Assembly: GCA_963663735.2 (NCBI GenBank)
Contig: CAXXHN010000001.1
Span: 1 to 64,000, forward strand
Source: G963663735 sp963663735
Lineage (GTDB): Bacteria; Acidobacteriota; UBA6911; RPQK01; JAPXNP01
Length of the DNA stretch: 64,000 bases
Reading direction: 5' to 3'
Shown: in pieces, positions 52,676 to 59,238 of the stretch
Layout of the letters: every line of letters begins with the position of its first letter
Position numbering within the stretch: position 1 is the first letter of the stretch
The notes under the pieces: model-generated
Told to the model about the DNA's origin: nothing
Seen by the model: only the letters and a program-made list of their open reading frames with translations
Database searches by the model: none
Program-made: the position numbers and the translations under genes

Positions 52676-53731
52676 TTACTGCAAAGCGCCCCGGGCATCA
52701 ACATTCCATACCTTTTCAACCCTGCCCTTCCTAACCCCGATAATCTGGTTAAACAGGTTATTACTAACACAGCAGTGGTTCGGAAGGATGGTTACCCTCT
52801 CCCCGATTGCCGGGGCCTTCAAGCACGCTGAAAAATCAACATTCCCATGCTCCTCAGATAACGCGTATATTTTGGCTTCCGGGTACTCAAGGATCAGGCC
52901 ATATCCGTCCTGCCCCAGGAGATCCGAAGAAAGAGCTTTGCTTCCGGCATCCAGAATCCCCCTGGCATCAGTTGGACGGCTCACAACAGTCGCACGGATA
53001 TGGAAAGCGCATTCATCCAGCTTGTGAGTTCCAACCTCTACTGTATAACGATCTCCATAAACGTAAGTCCCAACCCGGTACTCAGTAATTTCCTTAAAAC
53101 TGTGAGCATTCCACAACTGGGGGCTGCCTCCAGCGGATACTTTTTCAAACCTGATGCCTGGAAAACTCCTGGTTTCACGGACAAAGATGTCCGTATATTC
53201 ATTGACGGGGTAGGTCATCAGCCCGTCGAATGTCAAGCCCGGAGATCTCTTGATTATTGCTGCCAGTTCCGCCGCTTCAGCGGGAGTTTGTACTCCGCAC
53301 CGTCCGGAACCAGTATCAAATTCTATTGCAACCGGGATCGTAATTCCGCTGGACTCGGCTGTACGGGAAAGACCCCTGACAGTGGTTGCTGAATCAGCCG
53401 TAACACTCAACTTGATCTTCTTTGCCAGCGAGGCCATTCGCTCCAGCTTGGTTGTGCCCAGCAGATTGTAAGGAAGGAATATATCGCAGATTCCCCCGTC
53501 AGCCATTATTTCTGCTTCAGATATCTTCTGGCAGGTTATGCCCTTCGCTCCGGCATCCATCTGCATCCTGGCAATCACCACATTCTTATGGGTTTTAATG
53601 TGAGGTCGGCTGATTAATTTATTTTCATCAAGGTAATCCTGGGCCTTTTTGATATTGGCTTCCAGTTTATCCAGGTCTACGATAGCCGCAGGTGTATCAA
53701 TATCTGGTATCTTCTGATTTAAAATCTTCAT
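52676..53731 (-). CDS. D-threonine aldolase / D-serine dehydratase-like PLP enzyme
   Basis: A 351-residue fold-type III PLP enzyme with an alanine racemase-like N-terminal barrel. PLP binds Lys46 in RPHIKTHK, and the C-terminal PNHCC is the zinc-binding H-x-C of the D-serine dehydratase/D-threonine aldolase group. The ATG at 53731 is chosen over a TTG at 53767, which sits inside the promoter; TACAAT ends 7 nt before it. The enzyme cleaves or deaminates D-hydroxy amino acids. The link to its neighbours is unclear. Confidence 0.9.
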   Translation of the reverse strand: MKILNQKIPDIDTPAAIVDLDKLEANIKKAQDYLDENKLISRPHIKTHKNVVIARMQMDAGAKGITCQKISEAEIMADGGICDIFLPYNLLGTTKLERMASLAKKIKLSVTADSATTVRGLSRTAESSGITIPVAIEFDTGSGRCGVQTPAEAAELAAIIKRSPGLTFDGLMTYPVNEYTDIFVRETRSFPGIRFEKVSAGGSPQLWNAHSFKEITEYRVGTYVYGDRYTVEVGTHKLDECAFHIRATVVSRPTDARGILDAGSKALSSDLLGQDGYGLILEYPEAKIYALSEEHGNVDFSACLKAPAIGERVTILPNHCCVSNNLFNQIIGVRKGRVEKVWNVDARGALQ

Positions 53732-53738
53732 GTACGTT

Positions 53739-53767
53739 ATTGTATCTCGAAGGGTCTCTATCACCAA
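53739..53767 (-). promoter_or_regulatory. Promoter of the D-threonine aldolase-like gene, probably leaderless
   Basis: On the minus strand, TTGGTG (53762-53767) and TACAAT (53739-53744) are separated by 17 nt, and the -10 box ends 7 nt before the ATG at 53731. No Shine-Dalgarno is present. It is the best complete -35/-10 pair among the start-proximal boxes seen here. Confidence 0.55.
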
Positions 53768-54077
53768 ACCGTAATTGCCAAGGGGATTTCCATTTTTCTC
53801 CCCACTCCGGGACTCTGTAGCTCGACATCAACAGTCCGCTGTTTGCGCTTCCGTTGTTTCCGCATTCAGGGTTTGGTGTTTTTCAGCTCAGGGCCGGAGC
53901 CGGTATCGGAATCGAATGTATTCCTGCCTCCCCTCAATACAAAAACAACATCTGGTACGGCAGGAGAATGCAAACCGCAGAATTGTGGGAATGCTTATGT
54001 TCTAATATCGATTGTCAAATACCCAGTTGCCCTCCGTCTCCGGGGACAGTAGATGCTGTCCATCACCTGTATTCCTG
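53768..54077. other. Intergenic region (310 bp), nothing recognised
   Basis: Lies between the PLP enzyme promoter and the tpx stop codon. Open frames here lack start signals or recognisable protein character. No hairpin terminator for tpx was found. I see no RNA gene. Confidence 0.35.
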
Positions 54078-54605
54078 TCACGATGCGAGTTCTGCCAGTC
54101 GGCGGGCTGCCTCAATTGAAGCGCTGTAGTCGACATGGGAATAGATATCATCACAATACTCTACGTGACCCAAAATGTTCATTTCATTAAGGATAAACAC
54201 AGCCCTGGACAACAGTCTCAGTTCCTTGATCAGGACTCCGTAGGCCCTGCCAAAGCAGGCCTCCCTGTGATCTGAAAACATGTAAAAGGAATCAACCTTC
54301 GACAGAGTGCACCAACGGTCCTGGGCAAAAGGTAGATCCATGCTGATTGTATAACACCTTACTCCATTGATCCTGGCGCTTTCCTCGCTGAAACGTTTGG
54401 CCTGGGTAGCGCAGATAGGGGTGTCAAGGGAAGGGACAACGCTAAAAATCTTTATCTTGCCTTTTATGTCCTGCAGTGTAACCGGCTTCAGTGCAACATT
54501 AATCACGCTAAAATCAGGAGCTCTGTCACCGACTTCAAGTTGGGGTCCAATCAATGTCTGTGGTTTTCCTTGTATTTTTACTGCACCGGGTCTTTCAATA
54601 TTCAT
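54078..54605 (-). CDS. tpx: Thiol peroxidase
   Basis: A 175-residue atypical 2-Cys peroxiredoxin that reduces lipid and organic peroxides with thioredoxin. The peroxidatic Cys65 is in VPSLDTPICATQAK and the resolving Cys99 in DLPFAQDRWC, the normal Tpx arrangement. GDRAPDFSVINVALKPVTL is the N-terminal fold signature. GAGGGAG about 11 nt upstream is the ribosome-binding site. Stands alone with gaps on both sides; no OxyR-type site recognised. Confidence 0.96.
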   Translation of the reverse strand: MNIERPGAVKIQGKPQTLIGPQLEVGDRAPDFSVINVALKPVTLQDIKGKIKIFSVVPSLDTPICATQAKRFSEESARINGVRCYTISMDLPFAQDRWCTLSKVDSFYMFSDHREACFGRAYGVLIKELRLLSRAVFILNEMNILGHVEYCDDIYSHVDYSASIEAARRLAELAS

Positions 54606-54984
54606 CTATAAATTGCTCCCTCTCTCTAACTTCAGCAATTAATTGTAAATAAAATTCCCTTAAAGGTGAAACCTCTTTTTAAAACCAACGTCTTATACTT
54701 TATAGGAAAGCGAATGGTTCAACCAGCAGGAACAGGTTGCCGATAATTGATCAAATCACACTAACTACTGGAAGAATTTGAAGGATCTGAGTATCCGGAA
54801 CATTAGACTGAAGAAAAAATTATCGAAAAGATAAAAATTTAAAAAAAGTTCTATTGATTTTCAGTAAAGTGTGTTATAAATGCTTATTCTCGATTTCCAA
54901 GAGACTATTCGCTGTGCGTTTCGCACATCCATCACATTCTGTTCGAGTTAATTTTTTTTTATTTATTGAGGAAATATTTTTGCC
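54606..54984. other. AT-rich intergenic region (379 bp)
   Basis: Divergent region upstream of tpx (minus) and the 112-residue orphan gene (plus). TTGATT with TATAAA 15 nt downstream lies about 54853-54880 and could be a weak promoter for the plus-strand gene, giving a ~100-nt leader. TGAGGAAAT about 9 nt before its ATG is the ribosome-binding site. No gene or RNA recognised. Confidence 0.35.
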
Positions 54985-55323
54985 ATGAGAAGTTCTGCAT
55001 TAGAAAGTGAAGGTTTGTATCCACAAACCAGGAAACCTGATCCTTCTTTGTTAAACCTGTCTTTAGGGATACTGCTCCAGGCTTTCCGGGATATAGTAGC
55101 GCCTAAAAAGACTTCAAACAAAGAGTGGGAAGAATGGCGTCAGGACGCTCTGGACTGGTTCTATTCCTACGAAAATCAGCCGGGCAGCTTTCACTGGGTT
55201 TGTGAAGTTCTGGAGATGAGCCCGAATGAATTAAGGGGATGGTTGCAGGAATACAGGCAGAGTACAGCCAAGCAGAAAAAAGAAATGGCAAGAAAGCTCA
55301 CTCGATTCCAGATCCGCCATTGA
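54985..55323 (+). CDS. Small conserved protein of unknown function
   Basis: A 112-residue soluble, helical protein. Residues 45-85 (EWEEWRQDALDWFYSYENQ, then PGSFHWVCEVLEMSPNELRGWL) resemble a short segment seen in small hypothetical proteins of diverse bacteria (a W-x-S ... FSF-x-NVCE-x-LGL-x-P pattern), which may be a helix-turn-helix-like fold, though I cannot confirm that. The tail is basic. It has a good Shine-Dalgarno and its own terminator, so it is a free-standing unit. A long AT-rich leader precedes it. Function unknown. Confidence 0.75.
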   Translation: MRSSALESEGLYPQTRKPDPSLLNLSLGILLQAFRDIVAPKKTSNKEWEEWRQDALDWFYSYENQPGSFHWVCEVLEMSPNELRGWLQEYRQSTAKQKKEMARKLTRFQIRH

Positions 55324-55357
55324 TTTTCAGAGACTCTTTTTTATACATGTTTCAAAA

Positions 55358-55396
55358 CAGGCACTCCTCGACCTAAGGGAGTGCCTGCATTTTTTT
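55358..55396 (+). terminator. Strong intrinsic terminator after the orphan gene
   Basis: CAGGCACTCC (55358-55367) and GGAGTGCCTG (55378-55387) form a perfect 10-bp stem, followed by CA and seven T. It ends 21 bp before the next ATG at 55418. Confidence 0.92.
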
Positions 55397-55417
55397 GGCA
55401 CTGCCGGAAATGTTGAA

Positions 55418-56323
55418 ATGAGTTTTATCGGCCTGTTCATACTAAGCCTGTTTGCGACCTATGTCGTCATTTTTTTTACGGCAATTCATCACCTTCGCAA
55501 AAAAAAGGCTCGGCAGGTCAACATCCCGGAAAAAGAAAATCTTTCCTTTGTTGAAATCAGCAGCGAATCTCCCCTCCTGGAAGTAATCAATATCAACAAA
55601 TCTTTTGACCGCCCGGTCCTGAAAGGGATTTCATTCAAGGTCATGCCTGGGCAGACTCTGGGCATACTTGGCCGCAGCGGCACGGGTAAAAGCGTTCTCC
55701 TCAAGCTGATTGCCGGATTCCTTAAACCTGATTCCGGGGAAGTAATTTACAGGGGGGTAGGAATTCGCCATTTTAACGAAGAGAAGCTGCTCACCCTTCG
55801 CAAGGAAGTCTCCTATGTGTTTCAAAGCGGAGCCATATTTGACTTCTTTAATGTGCGGGAGAATGTAGCTTTTCCCCTGAGGGAGAGGGGAGAACTCTCC
55901 GAAAAGGAAATAGAAAACCGTGTTGACTATCTCCTTGATGCCGTGGAACTGGAAGGAATGGGACACCTCTTAGTCACTGAACTTGGAGTTGGAGCAAAAA
56001 AACAGGTAGCCATTGCCCGAGCTCTGGCAACAAATCCCAACCTTATACTCTATGATGAGCCCACAACGGGAACTGATCCTCTTATCGGAAAATCCATTAG
56101 CACCCTGATCCGGAAACTGAGCAAACAGGAGCAAATAACCTCTATAGTAGTCACCCATGATATGCGATGCCTGGAAACTGTTTCTGATCGCATCATCTTG
56201 CTAAAGGACGGACTTCTTCACTTCTCAGGGGTTGCCAATGATTTCAGGATCTCTGAGGACGCTTTTGTCACCGCATTCAGAGAAGGACGTCTTTTCGAGG
56301 AAGCCCCAGCCAGGGGCATATAG
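55418..56323 (+). CDS. MlaF-like ABC ATPase with N-terminal membrane helix and degenerate signature
   Basis: A 301-residue ABC ATPase resembling MlaF/Ttg2A. Unusually, residues 3-23 are a transmembrane helix followed by a basic stretch (HHLRKKKARQ). Walker A is GRSGTGKS (85-92), the Q-loop Gln is Q136 in SYVFQSGAIFDFF, and Walker B is LILYDEPTTGTDP. Where MlaF has ELSGGM, this protein reads ELGVGAKKQ (188-196), so the LSGGQ signature is degenerate. No MlaE permease or MlaD gene is adjacent. Possibly a regulator or inactive relative rather than a transporter motor. Confidence 0.82.
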   Translation: MSFIGLFILSLFATYVVIFFTAIHHLRKKKARQVNIPEKENLSFVEISSESPLLEVININKSFDRPVLKGISFKVMPGQTLGILGRSGTGKSVLLKLIAGFLKPDSGEVIYRGVGIRHFNEEKLLTLRKEVSYVFQSGAIFDFFNVRENVAFPLRERGELSEKEIENRVDYLLDAVELEGMGHLLVTELGVGAKKQVAIARALATNPNLILYDEPTTGTDPLIGKSISTLIRKLSKQEQITSIVVTHDMRCLETVSDRIILLKDGLLHFSGVANDFRISEDAFVTAFREGRLFEEAPARGI

Positions 56324-56378
56324 CCCATATTTCACCTGGCTCCCCACTGGTTTGACAGCTGTCACAACAGGGTTAAAA

Positions 56379-57413
56379 CTATTTTTTCTTTCCCAGTATT
56401 CTGAAAATCGCCCTTAAATTTCCATCGTGGACAGTCTGTCCCCTGCTGTCTTTGATATTCCAGGAAGCCAGATCCGGAAACATCTTCTCAATCGAAAGCT
56501 CCAAAACAGCAGCTTCCAGATCCTTGCCTTCTGAAAAAACCTGTTGCGCTGAATTCCACAATCTCAATCTGTAATAAAACTGCTTTTCCAGTTCATTCCT
56601 GGACATCAGCTGACCATGCCCCGGAACAATCGTTTCATATTCAGTTTTACTATCAGTGAGAATTTCATTGATTACAGACCATCGGTTTATGTCGGGATTT
56701 GTCCATTCACTGAACACCGGAAGCCAGTTACTGAAAAACAGATCGCCTACCACAAGCAGTTGAGCCTCAGGGATTTGAATTATGATATCCGACGCAGTGT
56801 GTGTTTCCCCGAAATAATAAAGCCTGAACGTAGTATCCCCGCAAAACAAAGACATCGAATCCGTGAAAGTAATGGAAGGAGCGGTTGTTGCAAAATCCTC
56901 CTCTTTAACCAGGATAGCGCCGGCAGGAGGCGGAGGGGACAGATCACCTTTCCCATCAGTCACATAACCTTCAACAGAAATACCCATATTACCTGCGTTT
57001 TCAGGACCATAAAGGTTTTCTTCACCCCTTTTCTCAATCAATTCCCGGCATTTTTGATGGCCTATTATTTTTGCTTCCGGAAAGGCAGTATTACCTGAAA
57101 TATGGTCCCAGTGGGAGTGAGTATTGATAATATAGATAAATTCCTTTTCTGGAAAATTACTTTCTATCAGTTCCCTAGCTGCTCTTCCTTCGTCTTCTGA
57201 TTCACCAGTATCAATAACCACTATTCCCTGCGAGGTCCTGAAAGCAGTAATGTTCACATTTTGGCGTCCGCCGGACACAATCGCGGTATTAAGACCTATT
57301 TTGTGGAGTTTCAGTTCCTGCCCCAGAAGGTCCCCGCTGCACGACCCGGCGAAAACCAGGTGAAACAACACCAAATGACCCGCCAATGAACCTGATCTGA
57401 ATAGATTTACCAC
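56379..57413 (-). CDS. Metallo-beta-lactamase-fold hydrolase, lipoprotein-like leader
   Basis: A 344-residue MBL-fold protein. The leader ends at a lipobox-like FAGSC (Cys25). Zinc-binding NTHSHWDHISGN carries HxHxDH (His99, His101, Asp103, His104). GDLFFSNWLPVFSEWTNPDI and VPGHGQ later supply further ligands. Start is GTG with GGAAAGGA upstream. MBL-fold enzymes range from beta-lactamases to lactonases and thioesterases, so the substrate is not fixed; the motif alone does not make it an antibiotic-resistance gene. Probably acts in the periplasm. Confidence 0.88.
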   Translation of the reverse strand: MVNLFRSGSLAGHLVLFHLVFAGSCSGDLLGQELKLHKIGLNTAIVSGGRQNVNITAFRTSQGIVVIDTGESEDEGRAARELIESNFPEKEFIYIINTHSHWDHISGNTAFPEAKIIGHQKCRELIEKRGEENLYGPENAGNMGISVEGYVTDGKGDLSPPPPAGAILVKEEDFATTAPSITFTDSMSLFCGDTTFRLYYFGETHTASDIIIQIPEAQLLVVGDLFFSNWLPVFSEWTNPDINRWSVINEILTDSKTEYETIVPGHGQLMSRNELEKQFYYRLRLWNSAQQVFSEGKDLEAAVLELSIEKMFPDLASWNIKDSRGQTVHDGNLRAIFRILGKKK

Positions 57414-57562
57414 TCCCTTTTCCTTTCCAGATAATCAGCTGACATTATGGTCTTGTTTTAATGTACGAAAGGTAGGGAAACAGGTTCACAAATTTTTGTA
57501 ATCAGATTGCGATGAACACAATCTCGTCACCTGCTAAAATTTTCAGCGCTGACTGCCGTTTT

Positions 57563-57781
57563 TCAGCTCCCTGGATTGTAATCAGGGGGAGGGAGCAGAA
57601 GCCAGAGAATTACATACACCACAATACCGGGAAACATAACGCTGAACACTGATATCAGTGTGTAGGCAATCCGAACCCGGTTTGGCGAGAGCCAGCCCAG
57701 CCATTCCGCTATTCCGGCGCATACTCCGGCAATCATCGGATCATTAGACCTCTTTAATATTTTCTTCTGACCTGTTGTCAT
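57563..57781 (-). CDS. PspC-domain membrane protein
   Basis: A 72-residue protein: KILKRSNDPMIAGVCAGIAEWLGW is the PspC N-terminal motif, followed by a membrane helix (about residues 44-64, FSVMFPGIVVYVILWLLLP). The ATG at 57781 is chosen over an earlier frame start at 57850 because GGGG lies upstream and PspC begins there. In other bacteria PspC senses membrane stress, but no pspA or pspF is nearby, so its role here is unknown. Confidence 0.85.
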   Translation of the reverse strand: MTTGQKKILKRSNDPMIAGVCAGIAEWLGWLSPNRVRIAYTLISVFSVMFPGIVVYVILWLLLPPPDYNPGS

Positions 57782-58056
57782 TTTATTTCCCCAATAAACC
57801 AGTCTGAATCCTCTGGTACCGTACCGGGACTCTCCTGGCTGCATTATCACTCTTCACTAAACAACGAATAATTGCTTAATTTTGTTCAGTGTTGTAGTTC
57901 CCTAACAAGGCAGAACCTTACCCTGCATCAGGGACTGATGCTCTGAAGAGCTTATCCAAGGAGTTTTCTGCAATAATGGATGCTGAAAATTTCCTCCAGC
58001 AGACTGAAAAAATTGAATTTACCGGGAAAATTCGGATATATTATTAGCCATATATC

Positions 58057-58113
58057 TCCAGGGATGGAGTCCCCTGCGTACAAATGCCATGGTCGGGCTG
58101 ATGACTCCTGCCT
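58057..58113 (+). promoter_or_regulatory. Fluoride riboswitch (crcB motif)
   Basis: The sequence GGGATGGAGTCCCC, then a loop, then GGGCTGATGACTCCTGCC (58094-58112) matches the crcB RNA aptamer: the GATGG start, the long-range pairing GGAGT with ACTCC, and the conserved CUGAUGACUCCU. It lies about 105 bp before crcB. TTCGG(T)5CCGAA followed by a T-rich stretch (about 58140-58175) may be the terminator of the expression platform. Fluoride binding is expected to turn on crcB. Confidence 0.88.
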
Positions 58114-58218
58114 CGCAGACTCCTTCGCCAGTGCTGGTTCTTCGGTTTTTCCGAAAAAGCTCACTACATTTTTTTCTGCGTTATGACCGGGGGCTTATTC
58201 TGAACTAAGGATTAAATT

Positions 58219-58596
58219 ATGATGCATAAACTCATATTACTGGGCCTGGCCGGAGCCCTGGGCACATTGTCCAGATACGGACTGGCAGGATTTGTACACC
58301 GTTTCATCGGCCCGTCCTTTCCCTGGGGAACCTTTGCAGTAAACATAACCGGCTGTTTTATAGCAGGTATTCTTTGGGCACTGTTTGAGAACCGATGGCC
58401 AGTATCGGGAGAAACAAGGACAATAATCCTTGTCGGTTTCATGGGAGCTTTTACAACATTTTCAGCGATGATCCTGGAAACCAGCGAATTAATACGCGCG
58501 GCTGAATGGTTGTATGCGGCTGGCAACCTTAGCCTGCAAAATGGAGTCGGATTCGCCGCCATTTTCGCGGGAACAGCCCTGGGCAGGATGATTTAG
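58219..58596 (+). CDS. crcB: Fluoride channel/exporter CrcB (Fluc)
   Basis: A 125-residue protein with four membrane spans. Family features are GALGTLSRYG at the N-terminus, GTFAVNITGCFIAGIL and GFMGAFTTFSAM, where TTFS is the Phe-box that lines the ion path. It works as a dimer with dual topology. A fluoride riboswitch upstream and DUF190 downstream are the usual company. RNA-controlled expression is therefore expected. One copy is sufficient for the dual-topology dimer. Confidence 0.95.
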   Translation: MMHKLILLGLAGALGTLSRYGLAGFVHRFIGPSFPWGTFAVNITGCFIAGILWALFENRWPVSGETRTIILVGFMGAFTTFSAMILETSELIRAAEWLYAAGNLSLQNGVGFAAIFAGTALGRMI

Positions 58597-58644
58597 GGAT
58601 ACTGGCAGTATGAGGGTGTAAGATGTTGTTTTGGAGGAAAGAAA

Positions 58645-58992
58645 ATGAAACTCCCATCTGAAGCCTTATTGTTGCGAGTTTTTATCGGGGAAAGCGACAA
58701 AACCGGAAACAGGCCTCTTTATGAATTGATTGTTGAAGAGGCTCGCAAAGCAGGCATGGCCGGAGCCACTGTTTTGCGGGGATGCCTGGGATTCGGTGCC
58801 ACCAGCCGCATCCATACCTCCAAGGTATTGAGGCTGTCCGAGGACCTGCCCATGGTTATAGAAATCGTTGATTCCAAGGACAAAATTGAAGCTTTTCTGC
58901 CGAAACTCGACAGTATGATCACTGAAGGACTGATCACACTGGAAAAGGTCCGGATCATCGCCTACCGGCACAGCGGCAAAAACGAGGAGTGA
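58645..58992 (+). CDS. DUF190-domain protein
   Basis: A 115-residue soluble protein of the DUF190 family (GlnB-like fold): LLRVFIGESDKTGNRPLYELIVEEARKAGMAGATVLRG is its hallmark. It follows crcB by 48 bp with a strong GGAGG-like site, the frequent crcB-DUF190 pairing. Role unknown; a regulatory partner of the fluoride exporter is inferred from this recurring pair. Confidence 0.92.
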   Translation: MKLPSEALLLRVFIGESDKTGNRPLYELIVEEARKAGMAGATVLRGCLGFGATSRIHTSKVLRLSEDLPMVIEIVDSKDKIEAFLPKLDSMITEGLITLEKVRIIAYRHSGKNEE

Positions 58993-59238
58993 ATTGAATT
59001 CTCCTGCAGACAGAACAAAAAAACAGTTGAAGATTGAGGCAAGCTGCGTTTATTCCTGATTGTTCGGATTAGTCTTTGGGTAGCATGCCGCGTGTTTGAG
59101 TGATAAATCCCTGAAATGATGGATATAGAAGGTTCTTTTGCGGAAATTCCGGATATGCTTAAAGCAACATCGTTCAGAGGAATACCTTAAAATCCGGAAT
59201 TACTGCGGGGTTATTTACCTTTCCGTTCAAATCAGTTT

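Noticed and set aside
56379..57413. Beta-lactam resistance gene
   Set aside because: Only the general metallo-beta-lactamase fold motif is seen; this fold covers many hydrolases and there is no specific match to a known beta-lactamase.
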